A stretch of 13,627 nucleotides of DNA from a bacterium (GTDB lineage Bacteria > Actinomycetota > Acidimicrobiia > Acidimicrobiales > CATQHL01). Where the stretch lies: the NCBI GenBank assembly GCA_028819945.1, contig JAPPKQ010000465.1, positions 1 to 13,627 on the forward strand, given 5' to 3'. The notes under the pieces were generated by a model. It was not told the DNA's origin, searched no databases, and saw only the letters and a list, made by a program, of their open reading frames with translations. A program made the position numbers and the translations under genes. Below are positions 1 to 6,070 of this stretch, one piece after another. How positions within the stretch are numbered: position 1 is the stretch's first letter; the number at the start of each line of letters is the position of its first letter.

Positions 1-2
1 AG

Positions 3-1841
3 CAGGCGACCGGCGAACCCGACCCGGCCGCTACCGGGCGCGCCGAGCAGACCGGTGAGCCCGGTCCGGCGGCCGGCGGGGCCGAGCCCGCAGCCGCATC
101 GTCCGCCGAACCGGCCGGGGACGACTCCTCGCAGGCCGACCGCCGGACCGTCGATCCTCCCGCAGCCGCCCAGAGTCCGCCGGGCCCGCAGCCCGAATCC
201 GCCGTGCGCGCGCCGGCCTCCCCGACCCCCGAGGACGTTTCCACCGGCCCCGCTCTCGTCTGGACCGAGGTGCCCATCGACCTCGGCGCGGGTTCGAACG
301 ATTCACTTGAACTGCTGTCCCTCGGCGATGGGAGGATCCTCGCCCTGGCCCGCGGTGAGAGCGGCAAACGGCTGGCGCTCACCGCCGACGGCACCGCCTG
401 GAGCAGCGTCGAACTGCCCGGAGGAGCTTTCCCCCACCGGATCGCCGTCTCCGGGGATCGCTGGGTGATCGCCTCCGACCACTGGGATCCTGGCACCGAA
501 CCTCCGACGGCCGACGCCACCCGAGTCCACGTCTCCGACGACGGCGGGGAGACCTGGAACGAACTGGGACTCGACGCAGAGCGCGAGCAGGGGCTGCCGC
601 GGCACTGCGTCGAGCAGTCGGCGGTGCAGGACGTGCTGGCGTCGGGCGAGCACGTGGTGGTGCTGATGTCGCTGCGCAGGCTGCTGGACATCGAGGCGAT
701 CCTCGCCGAGCGCGGTCTCATCGCAGCGGGCACGCCCGCCACCGAATGGCGGCGCATCGGGGACACCCTCACCGTCCGCCTCGGCGACCCCGCCGAGTGG
801 GACCTCGGCGACGAGGATCAGGTCCTGGACGTCGAGCTGGGCGAACTGGGCCTCACGTCCGAGCAACTCCACGACTGCGACGGTTACGCCTCGGGGCGTG
901 TCGTCGTGCTGGCGGGCGGCGGATCGGCCGTCTCCCGGGTCGCCGAGTACGAGGGGTGGGTCTCCTCGGCGGTGGCCACCGAGGACGGCTTCGCTCTGGT
1001 GGTCGTCGCCGACGGCGAGGTCCGGCGGCTCACCTCCACCGACGGGCTCGGCTGGGTCCGGGTCGCCACCGGCGAGTCGGGCTACGGCACGGTGGCCCGC
1101 GGCCGCGACGGCAGCATCTGGCTGGGCGAGAACCGGGACGGCTTCGAGATCAGCCGCGGCACCGTCGACTCCGCCCCCCGGCTCGTCGCCGCCTTCGACA
1201 CGTTGGAGCCGCTGGGGGTTCTGTCGGCCGGACCGGCGGGGGTGGCCGCCTCGGCCTGGAGGCTGCCCGAGGAGTTCCGCGACCGGATCACCGCCACCAC
1301 GTTCACCAAGGACGGCTACGAGTTGCGGCTGAGCGCCGACGGGGTGTCGTTGTGGGATGTGGCCGGCGGCGTCGCCGTCCATGAGTTCTCCGCCGAGCAG
1401 ATGGAGTCCGACGAACCCCCCGAGGGGGTGCGCGAGGAGAGGGGAGACGACGGTTCGGTCTCCGTCGCGTTCGACGACCCGGCAACCGGCGAGGAACTCG
1501 TGCGGTTCACCGAGCAGGATCTGATGCCCGACACCGACCGGATCGTGGCCACCCGCAAGGAGCTGTTCGGCCCGACGGGCGTTCCGCCCATCTGGATCGG
1601 CTGGTCGGACGACGGCGAGCGCTGGGGCTGGCAGGACGCTGCGGAGGCCTTCGGGCTCGCCGCCGGGGAGGGGCTCACGCCGTTCACCCTGGCGGTCGGT
1701 TCGGACTTCGTCCTGGCGAGGGTCAACTCGTTCGACGTCGCCGAGGCGATGGCGATGGCCGAGTCACCGGACGCCGAGGAGTGGCGCGCCGGGCCGCCGA
1801 GCAGCTGGCGAGTTCGCTGGTTCATCGCCCGGGTGCCGTAG
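3..1841 (+). CDS. Asp-box beta-propeller-like protein (5' end outside window)
   Basis: The frame is open from base 3 without a stop, so the gene begins upstream and about 612 residues are visible. The GTG at 204 is only an internal candidate and probably not the real start. The first ~67 residues (bases 3-203) are a low-complexity linker rich in Pro, Ala, Gly and Glu, as often lies between a membrane or lipid anchor and an extracellular domain. The rest has short repeated beta-rich segments with Asp-box style motifs: TADGTAW (near 381), SDDGGETW (534), STDGLGW (near 1035) and SDDGERW (1605). Asp-boxes (S-x-D-x-G-x-x-W) are typical of sialidase/BNR and related propeller folds. I see no catalytic set for a sialidase, so an enzymatic call is not made. 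A surface binding or structural protein is the likely role. The downstream hicA gene is separated by 89 bases and appears unrelated. Confidence 0.7.
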   Translation, partial: QATGEPDPAATGRAEQTGEPGPAAGGAEPAAASSAEPAGDDSSQADRRTVDPPAAAQSPPGPQPESAVRAPASPTPEDVSTGPALVWTEVPIDLGAGSNDSLELLSLGDGRILALARGESGKRLALTADGTAWSSVELPGGAFPHRIAVSGDRWVIASDHWDPGTEPPTADATRVHVSDDGGETWNELGLDAEREQGLPRHCVEQSAVQDVLASGEHVVVLMSLRRLLDIEAILAERGLIAAGTPATEWRRIGDTLTVRLGDPAEWDLGDEDQVLDVELGELGLTSEQLHDCDGYASGRVVVLAGGGSAVSRVAEYEGWVSSAVATEDGFALVVVADGEVRRLTSTDGLGWVRVATGESGYGTVARGRDGSIWLGENRDGFEISRGTVDSAPRLVAAFDTLEPLGVLSAGPAGVAASAWRLPEEFRDRITATTFTKDGYELRLSADGVSLWDVAGGVAVHEFSAEQMESDEPPEGVREERGDDGSVSVAFDDPATGEELVRFTEQDLMPDTDRIVATRKELFGPTGVPPIWIGWSDDGERWGWQDAAEAFGLAAGEGLTPFTLAVGSDFVLARVNSFDVAEAMAMAESPDAEEWRAGPPSSWRVRWFIARVP

Positions 1842-1930
1842 CCCGCAACCACTCTCCCCCCATGCCCACGCGGTCCCGAGTTCTACTATCCTGCTAGCCT
1901 TGACTTCGCAATGGCAGTGGCCTTAGCCTG

Positions 1931-2137
1931 ATGAAGAAACGCGAACGCCTGAAGAGGCTGCGAGCGATCGCCGCCTCGGCAGATCTGACGCTGGACCTCG
2001 TTCGCCAGGGTGCCAACCATGAGATCTGGAGAATCGGCGGCGAGCGCATCGTTGTTCCTCGACATCGCGAGGTGAGCGAACTCACAGCCGAAGGCATCCT
2101 CAGAAGGGCCAGAGAGGTGGCAGCCGATGGCAAGTGA
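1931..2137 (+). CDS. hicA: HicA-family mRNA interferase toxin
   Basis: This 68-residue protein has the HicA (YcfA-like) layout, a small double-stranded-RNA-binding-like fold that cleaves mRNA during translation. The segment GANHEIW (residues 27-33) matches the G-S-H-H region of the family, with His30 as the likely catalytic histidine. GERIVVPRHREVS (37-49) is the typical strand carrying the V-P-R-H signature, and LTAEGILRRA (51-60) is the C-terminal helix. Length is normal for HicA. ATG 1931 is the only reasonable start, because an in-frame stop lies at 1901 and no other start is between. No good Shine-Dalgarno is visible. A weak -10-like TACTAT lies at 1884-1889. The gene overlaps hicB by 11 bases, the usual toxin-first arrangement of HicAB operons. 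HicB would neutralise HicA and repress the pair. Confidence 0.82.
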   Translation: MKKRERLKRLRAIAASADLTLDLVRQGANHEIWRIGGERIVVPRHREVSELTAEGILRRAREVAADGK

Positions 2138-2522
2138 AGAAATGCAAGGCTATCGGGTTCGGGCGGTCCGATCCGGTAGCTGGTGGGCCGTCACGGTTCC
2201 CGAACTCCCCGGCGTGTTCTCGCAGGCGAGGCGACTCGATCAGGTCGAGACAATGGCTCGCGAGGCGATCGCCATGATCCTGGATGCCGACGCTGACCAG
2301 ATCGGGCGGATCGAGTTGGAAGTCGAGCCGCCCCCCCGGGCTGCCGCCCTGATCGGAACCATGAACGACGCCCTCGAGACCGCACGAGAAGCGACCGAGA
2401 CGGCAGCTTCGGCCCGGCGCGAGGCGGCGGAGGCGTTACGTGCCGACGGACTGCCGATGCGGGATGTCGGCCGGCTCCTCGGCCTGTCGCATCAACGGGT
2501 AAGTCAGATCCTCGCCGGCTGA
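2127..2522 (+). CDS. hicB: HicB-family antitoxin with C-terminal HTH
   Basis: This 131-residue protein is the antitoxin partner of the overlapping hicA. Residues 9-53 form the partial-RNase-H HicB fold with the classic pattern of a Y-x-V beta strand, W-x-V-x-V-P-E-L-P-G-V (AVTVPELPGVFSQA, 21-34) and a helix EAIAMIL. Residues 76-105 are an Ala/Glu/Arg-rich helical linker, probably a dimerising coiled coil. Residues 108-129 (GLPMRDVGRLLGLSHQRVSQ and following) are a helix-turn-helix for DNA binding, so HicB likely autorepresses the operon. The ATG at 2127 lies inside the end of hicA and has a purine-rich GAGAGG sequence near 2111-2116 as a plausible ribosome site. An alternative in-frame ATG at 2142 would lose only five residues. 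No terminator is obvious after the stop. Confidence 0.82.
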   Translation: MASEEMQGYRVRAVRSGSWWAVTVPELPGVFSQARRLDQVETMAREAIAMILDADADQIGRIELEVEPPPRAAALIGTMNDALETAREATETAASARREAAEALRADGLPMRDVGRLLGLSHQRVSQILAG

Positions 2523-2660
2523 CGTTCGCTCGACGGTGCAAAATCGGAGGCGGACACCCGCCACCGAGTAGTCCTCGTGCGTTCGCCGATGATCGTCCAG
2601 TTGCCAACGCTCCTTGCCCGGAGCCTCGATCTCCAGTTCTATGGACCGCTCATCGGACAT
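2436..2660 (-). CDS. possible small hypothetical protein, partly antisense to hicB
   Basis: A 74-residue frame starts at ATG 2660 and is preceded on the minus strand by a very good Shine-Dalgarno GGAGGG with a six-base spacer. It begins 35 bases after the stop of the CoA-binding gene on the same strand, so it could be the third gene of the metY transcript. The first ~46 residues (for example ELEIEAPGKERWQLDDH) lie outside other genes and use mostly G/C third positions (about 72%, lower than the metabolic genes). The last ~28 residues are antisense to the 3' end of hicB and may be open by chance, so an originally different C-terminus could have been lost. I recognise no family, and it may also be spurious. 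Confidence 0.33.
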   Translation of the reverse strand: MSDERSIELEIEAPGKERWQLDDHRRTHEDYSVAGVRLRFCTVERTSAGEDLTYPLMRQAEEPADIPHRQSVGT

Positions 2661-2695
2661 GGTTCACCCTCCGATCCGGCACCGAACGCCGGCGG

Positions 2696-3193
2696 TCACA
2701 GGCGGCGCCGGGACGAGATGACGCCCGTGTCGAAGCCGGCGAGGGACAGCCCGCCGGAGAACCTGGCGTGCTCGATCTTCAGACAGCGGTTCATCACTAC
2801 CTCCAGGCCGGCGGCCAGGCAGAGCCGGGCGGCTTCGGGGCTCCACAGACCCAGCTGCGCCCAGAACACCCCGGCGTCGACGGCGACGGCCTCGGCCGCC
2901 ACCTCGGGCAGGCCCTCGGAGCGCCGGAACACGTCGACGATGTCGGGGACGACCGGCAGCGCCTCCAGCGAGGGGTAGACCGTCCGGCCGAGGATCTCGC
3001 GCTCGCGGGGGTTCACGAGGTACACGTCGAAGTCCACCGACGACGACAGCAGGTAGGTGACGACGAAGTTGGCCGGCCGCGCCCGATCGCCCGAGGCGCC
3101 CACGACCGCGACGGTCCGGCTGCGGCGGATGATGTCCCAGCGCTCGCCGGCGTCGGGCGGCGTCCAGCCCCCGACGGGCGGATACTCAGGCAC
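2696..3193 (-). CDS. CoA-binding domain protein (YccU-like)
   Basis: This 165-residue protein has a Rossmann-type CoA-binding domain of the YccU/PF13380 family. Residues 28-40 (VAVVGASGDRARP) form the nucleotide-binding turn, YLVNPREREILGR (58-70) is the second signature with the conserved N-P, and NRCLKIEH (135-142) is the family's late Cys-x-x-x-E-H motif. Length is usual for the family. The start is taken as GTG at 3193 because it overlaps the end of metY by eight bases, so translation is probably coupled; the frame stays open further upstream only as a shadow of metY. The biochemical role of the family is not settled. In actinobacteria it often lies beside O-acetylhomoserine sulfhydrylase, so a link to sulfur amino-acid metabolism is likely but inferred from context. 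Confidence 0.8.
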   Translation of the reverse strand: MPEYPPVGGWTPPDAGERWDIIRRSRTVAVVGASGDRARPANFVVTYLLSSSVDFDVYLVNPREREILGRTVYPSLEALPVVPDIVDVFRRSEGLPEVAAEAVAVDAGVFWAQLGLWSPEAARLCLAAGLEVVMNRCLKIEHARFSGGLSLAGFDTGVISSRRRL

Positions 3194-4478
3194 GGCCCAC
3201 AGCGGCGGCGAGGGCCCCGTCGAGGTCCCAGATGATGTCCTCGACGTCCTCGAGGCCCACCGAGAGCCGCACCATGTCGGCCGACACGCCGGTGGCTGCC
3301 AGGTCGGCCTCGGAGAGCTGCTGGTGGGTGGTGGAGGCCGGGTGGATGACGAGTGTCTTGGCGTCGCCGACGTTGGCCAAGTGGGACACGAGCTGCAACG
3401 CCTCGATGAACCTGGCCCCGGCCTCCCGGCCGCCCTCGACGCCGAACGTGAAGACAGCGCCCGGCCCCTTGGGAAGGTACCGCTGCGCCCGCTCATGGTG
3501 GGGGTGGTCGCCGAGCCCGGCCCAGCGCACCCAGGCCACCCGGTCGTCGTTGTCGAGCCATGCGGCGACGGCGCGGGCGTTGGCGACGTGGGCGTCCATG
3601 CGCAGCGGCAGCGTCTCGAGGCCGCTCAGCAGGAAGAAGGCGTCGAAGGGCGACAGGCAGGCGCCCACGTCGCGCATCTGCTCGGCCCGCAGCCGGGTGC
3701 AGAAGGCGTACTCGCCGAAGTTGTCCCACCAGCGCAGCCCGTTGTAGCTGGCCACGGGCTCGGTGAAGCTCGGGAACCGCCCCGACCCCCAGTCGAAGCG
3801 ACCTGCCTCGGCGACCACCCCGGCGATGGTGGTGCCGTGGCCGCACAGGAACTTCGTGGCCGAGTGCACGACGATGTCGGCCCCGAACTCCAGGGGCCGG
3901 CAGAGGTACGGGGTGGCGAACGTCGAGTCCACGACCAGCGGCAGGCCGTGCGCCCGGGCGACCTCGGCGAGGCCGCTAAGGTCGGCGATCTCGCCCGCCG
4001 GATTGGCGATGATCTCGGTGAACAGCAGCTTGGTCCGGTCGCCGATGGCGGCGGCGAAGTCGTCAGAGTCGCTGCTGCGGACGAACGTCGTTTCGATGCC
4101 GAGTCGGCGCAGCGTCACGTCGAACTGCATGTAGGTGCCGCCGTACAGCCCGGCGGCCGAGACGATGTGATCGCCGGCGCCGGCCAGGGACGTGAGGGCG
4201 AGGAACTGGGCCGACTGTCCGCTGGAGGTGGCCACCGCCCCGATGCCGCCCTCCAGGTTCGCCATCCGTTCCTCGAACACGTTGACGGTGGGGTTCGAGA
4301 TCCGCGTGTAGATGGAGCCGTACTTCTGGAGGGCGAACAGGTCGGCCGCATCGGCGGTGTCCTCGAACACGAAGGCAGAGCTGTAGTAGATCGGCGTGGC
4401 CCGCGCCCCGGTCCCCGGATCGGGCCGCCCGCCGGCATGCAGAGCCCGCGTGCGAAAACCCCAATCCCGATCCGTCAT
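3186..4478 (-). CDS. metY: O-acetylhomoserine sulfhydrylase (PLP enzyme)
   Basis: This 430-residue Cys/Met-metabolism PLP enzyme should convert O-acetyl-L-homoserine and sulfide to homocysteine in the cytoplasm, for methionine synthesis. The N-terminus FRTRALHAGGRPD and YSSAFVFED is typical of the MetY subgroup. YGSIYTRISNPT (53-64) holds the Tyr and Arg that contact the PLP phosphate of the neighbouring subunit. ATSSGQSA (83-90) is the phosphate-binding turn. D184 in VVDSTFATP stacks the pyridine nitrogen, and K209 in HSATKFLCGHG is the Schiff-base lysine. The length (~430) favours MetY over the shorter MetB/MetC group, although a related activity on another O-acyl-homoserine cannot be excluded. 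The ATG at 4478 has GGGAG about ten bases upstream. The gene overlaps the following CoA-binding gene by eight bases. Confidence 0.92.
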   Translation of the reverse strand: MTDRDWGFRTRALHAGGRPDPGTGARATPIYYSSAFVFEDTADAADLFALQKYGSIYTRISNPTVNVFEERMANLEGGIGAVATSSGQSAQFLALTSLAGAGDHIVSAAGLYGGTYMQFDVTLRRLGIETTFVRSSDSDDFAAAIGDRTKLLFTEIIANPAGEIADLSGLAEVARAHGLPLVVDSTFATPYLCRPLEFGADIVVHSATKFLCGHGTTIAGVVAEAGRFDWGSGRFPSFTEPVASYNGLRWWDNFGEYAFCTRLRAEQMRDVGACLSPFDAFFLLSGLETLPLRMDAHVANARAVAAWLDNDDRVAWVRWAGLGDHPHHERAQRYLPKGPGAVFTFGVEGGREAGARFIEALQLVSHLANVGDAKTLVIHPASTTHQQLSEADLAATGVSADMVRLSVGLEDVEDIIWDLDGALAAAVGRA

Positions 4479-4549
4479 GCCGACCGCTCCCCGTCCACAG
4501 GGGGCATCCTCGTCTCGACCTCGGACGCGGGGGCGATTGCGTCGGTCAT
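4475..4549 (-). CDS. possible 24-residue leader ORF upstream of metY
   Basis: On the minus strand an ATG at 4549 opens a 24-codon frame. Its TGA overlaps the metY start as ATGA (4478-4475), a classic translational-coupling arrangement. A TAGGGT box lies exactly seven bases before the ATG, matching the leaderless -10 spacing seen at other genes in this window. The peptide (beginning MTDAIAPASEVETRM) has no run of Cys or Met codons, so amino-acid-sensing attenuation is not supported. It may simply keep ribosomes loading onto metY, or be chance. Confidence 0.3.
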   Translation of the reverse strand: MTDAIAPASEVETRMPPVDGERSA

Positions 4550-4556
4550 GCCGGCG

Positions 4557-4562
4557 ACCCTA
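4557..4562 (-). promoter_or_regulatory. candidate leaderless -10 box TAGGGT before the metY leader ORF
   Basis: TAGGGT on the minus strand fits TANNNT and is seven bases before the ATG at 4549, so transcription could begin at that ATG. No -35 is visible. It is a short motif and could be chance. Confidence 0.3.
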
Positions 4563-4616
4563 GCGGTGAGCGCAATGGGTGCGGCAGCCCACAAGGCATT
4601 CGAACTAGCCGCCTTG

Positions 4617-4622
4617 TAAGCT
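4617..4622 (+). promoter_or_regulatory. candidate leaderless -10 box TAAGCT before the abrB-type gene
   Basis: TAAGCT fits TANNNT and is six bases upstream of ATG 4629, which has no Shine-Dalgarno. This suggests a leaderless transcript starting at or next to the start codon. No -35 element is clear. Confidence 0.4.
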
Positions 4623-4628
4623 GATGGC

Positions 4629-4871
4629 ATGTCGAACGCTGGCGATCTGCGAGTGTCGGGGCGGGGGCAGATGAGCCTGCCGGCGGCGACGCGGCGGCGC
4701 TGGGGGCTGGAGGATGGCGGCAGTGTCGGATACCTCGACATCGGCGAGGCCGTACTGCTCGTCCCAGGCGGCGTCGAGAGGCTGCGCCGGGATCTCCTGG
4801 GCTCCGTCGCCGATCAGGATTGGGAGGCGGCTCGAGACGGGTTCGGGGATCCCGAACTGGCCAACGAGTGA
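4629..4871 (+). CDS. AbrB/SpoVT-type antitoxin
   Basis: This 80-residue protein has a swapped-hairpin AbrB domain at residues 6-47: LRVSGRGQMSLPAATRRRWG matches the typical strand-Gly-Arg-Gly-Gln-hydrophobic-x-Leu-Pro pattern, then GSVGYLDIGEAVLLVP closes the domain. The C-terminal ~30 residues, ending DWEAARDGFGDPELANE, are acidic and probably wrap the toxin. The stop overlaps the GTG of the following PIN-like gene (GTGA, 4868-4871), as in AbrB-PIN toxin-antitoxin operons. The protein would dimerise, bind the operon promoter and neutralise the toxin. Since that toxin is frameshifted here, the antitoxin may now be an orphan. The start lacks a Shine-Dalgarno and is preceded by a leaderless-type -10 box. 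Confidence 0.75.
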   Translation: MSNAGDLRVSGRGQMSLPAATRRRWGLEDGGSVGYLDIGEAVLLVPGGVERLRRDLLGSVADQDWEAARDGFGDPELANE

Positions 4872-5286
4872 CCCAACTCGTCGACGACCGGCTGCTGGTC
4901 AACCTGCTCGGCGCGGCGATCCGCCACGGCCCTCCGAAGCCGTCTGGACAACGGGCTACTGGTACGTCCGATTGTGTCGGGCCGTCCTGGGTTCCCCCGG
5001 ACCCTCCGGCGTGCTATCGACATCGTTTTCCGGCCTGCCCGAAGCCATACATGCTCAGGCACTGCGCGCGCTGCTTGAGCTTCCGGAGCGGATCGGGCTT
5101 GCGAGCCTTCGGACCCTGGGGCCGCTGATCGGACACTTGAGCCGCCGCCATCGGCTCAATGCGCTGGGCATCGAAGTGCTCGCCGCCGCGGTCCATCTCC
5201 AGGCAGATGTCTACCTGTCGGCACCGGCTCCCCGGCTACAGGAGGCGTTGCTTGCCGAGGACCGCCACGCGGAGATCGTCCGCTAG
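4868..5286 (+). pseudogene. PIN-like toxin, frameshifted
   Basis: The first ~21 codons from GTG 4868 read TQLVDDRLLVNLLGAAIRHG, the N-terminal strand and acidic pair of an actinobacterial PIN-like toxin. From about 4936 the family sequence continues in the frame one base earlier: EAVWTTGYWYVRLCRA, then LPERIGLASLRTLGPLIGHL, RHRLNALGIEVLAAAVHLQA and DVYLSAPAPRLQEALLAE, ending at TAG 5284-5286. One missing base between about 4922 and 4940, for example in the run at 4928-4935, explains the break, and restoring it would give ~139 residues, normal for the family. The acidic residues expected of a PIN nuclease (Asp6/7, the Glu of LGIEVLAAA and the Asp of ADVYLS) are all present. Either the toxin is inactivated or the base call is wrong. 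It pairs with the upstream antitoxin through a four-base overlap. Confidence 0.72.
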
Positions 5287-5333
5287 AGCCGCGCGGGTCC
5301 GCTCGCTCCGGATGCAGTTTCCTCAGTCACGAA

Positions 5334-5367
5334 GGCGACACTCCCTCCAAAGAGTGTCGCTGTCGCC
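5334..5367 (+). terminator. strong hairpin with alternative pairing between PIN-like and mazE genes
   Basis: GCGACACTC (5335-5343) and GAGTGTCGC (5352-5360) form a perfect nine-base stem with an eight-base loop. The right arm is followed by a second TGTCGC (5361-5366), so GGCGACA (5334-5340) can also pair with TGTCGCC (5361-5367). It lies 48 bases after the PIN-like stop and 56 before mazE. No T-tract follows, so intrinsic termination is uncertain. It may instead be an RNA processing or protein-binding site. Confidence 0.4.
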
Positions 5368-5409
5368 CCAAGAGGAGGTCATCGAATCCTCGCGCTGCTC
5401 CTACCCAGG

Positions 5410-5415
5410 TAATAT
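5410..5415 (+). promoter_or_regulatory. leaderless -10 box TAATAT of mazEF
   Basis: TAATAT, one mismatch from consensus, ends seven bases before ATG 5423. With no Shine-Dalgarno present, the transcript most likely starts at the ATG itself. A good -35 is not visible. Confidence 0.5.
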
Positions 5416-5422
5416 CTCTCGT

Positions 5423-5647
5423 ATGAAGGTGAGTGTGAGCCTGCCTGAGGAAGACGTCGAATTCCTCGACACATATGCCCGCGAGCACCGAGTCGCGTCG
5501 CGTTCTGCCGTACTGCATCAGGCTGTCGGGCTGTTGCGGGCAACGGAGTTGTCATCGGACTACGCGGCGGCATTCGATGAGTGGGCGAACGAGTCGGAAA
5601 GCGAGATGTGGGACGCCGTGATCGCCGACGGGCTTCCGAGCGCCTGA
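5423..5647 (+). CDS. mazE: MazE-type ribbon-helix-helix antitoxin
   Basis: This 74-residue protein begins MKVSVSLPEEDVEFLDTYAR, a ribbon-helix-helix DNA-binding N-terminus in which KVSVSLP is the strand and EEDVEFLDTYA helix one. RVASRSAVLHQAVGLLR (23-39) is helix two, with the S-R-S-A-x-L pattern of actinobacterial (mycobacterial-type) MazE antitoxins. The C-terminal tail is acidic and Trp-containing (FDEWANESESEMWDAV, 51-66), as expected for the part that threads into the MazF groove. The frame extends upstream without a start of better quality, and ATG 5423 fits both the domain start and the leaderless promoter. The stop overlaps the mazF start by one base (TGATG), so the two are translationally coupled. 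It should repress its own operon. Confidence 0.8.
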   Translation: MKVSVSLPEEDVEFLDTYAREHRVASRSAVLHQAVGLLRATELSSDYAAAFDEWANESESEMWDAVIADGLPSA

Positions 5648-5994
5648 TGCGGCGCGGGGAGATCCGGATCGTCAACCTCGATCCCGCAACCGGGTCTGAG
5701 GCCGCCCGGCACCGACCCGCGGTGATCGTCAGCAACGATGGCGCCAACACCAGCGCTGCGCGGCTGGGGCGCGGAGTCGTCACGATCGTCCCTGTGACAT
5801 CCAACACGGACAGGGTCTACCCGTTCCAGGTGCTGCTGGAAGCCGGCGACTCGGGACTGAGCCGCGACTCGAAGGCGCAGGCCGAGCAGGGCAGATCGGT
5901 GGCCGTCGAGCGAATCGGTGACCTCATGGGTGCTGTCCCCATCGACACCATGGCTCGACTCGACGAGGCTCTCCGACTCCATCTGGCACTCTGA
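5647..5994 (+). CDS. mazF: MazF-type mRNA interferase toxin
   Basis: This 115-residue protein is a PemK/MazF endoribonuclease that cuts specific single-stranded RNA sequences. The N-terminus RRGEIRIVNLDPATGSEAA is the standard R-G-E-I-x-x-x-x-L-x-P-x-x-G-x-E signature. RHRPAVIVSND (21-31) carries the conserved Arg-Pro and V-S-N-D, and VVTIVPVTSN (44-53) the T-S that lines the active site. QAEQGRSVAVERIG near residue 80-95 is the usual Q-x-R-x-x-x-x-x-R segment, here with Gly in the middle. Nothing essential seems to be missing, so the toxin looks intact. The start ATG overlaps the mazE stop. The gene ends convergent with the MmpL-like gene, 76 bases away. The RNA cleavage site cannot be predicted from sequence alone. 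Confidence 0.87.
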   Translation: MRRGEIRIVNLDPATGSEAARHRPAVIVSNDGANTSAARLGRGVVTIVPVTSNTDRVYPFQVLLEAGDSGLSRDSKAQAEQGRSVAVERIGDLMGAVPIDTMARLDEALRLHLAL

Positions 5995-6000
5995 GACAAC

Positions 6001-6013
6001 CCGGCGTCGCCGG
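6001..6013. repeat. short inverted repeat between convergent genes
   Basis: CCGGC-GTC-GCCGG forms a five-base stem with a three-base loop, seven bases after the mazF stop, in the 76-base gap between convergent genes. A second GCCGG at 6013-6017 offers an alternative partner. No T-tract follows on either strand, so a terminator role is only possible. Confidence 0.25.
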
Positions 6014-6070
6014 CCGGCAACACGGCACGAGCGACTCGAAGTTGACTGACGTCGAGCCCGGACATCTGCG

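Noticed and set aside
1900..1905. TTGACT as a -35 element for hicA
   Set aside because: No TANNNT box lies 16-19 bases downstream before the ATG at 1931, so it was not called a promoter.
3057..4619. Long plus-strand open frame (520 residues) opposite metY
   Set aside because: It lies antisense to a gene with clear PLP-enzyme motifs and has no family features of its own.
4479..4628. SAM or other sulfur-responsive riboswitch upstream of metY
   Set aside because: The region is short and GC-rich, and I cannot find the conserved paired elements of a known riboswitch class.
5361..5405. tRNA-like 3' end (TCGAATCC, then GCTCC) that could mark an attachment site
   Set aside because: The arm before the loop does not pair as a T-stem with a seven-base loop, and no acceptor, D or anticodon arms are found upstream.
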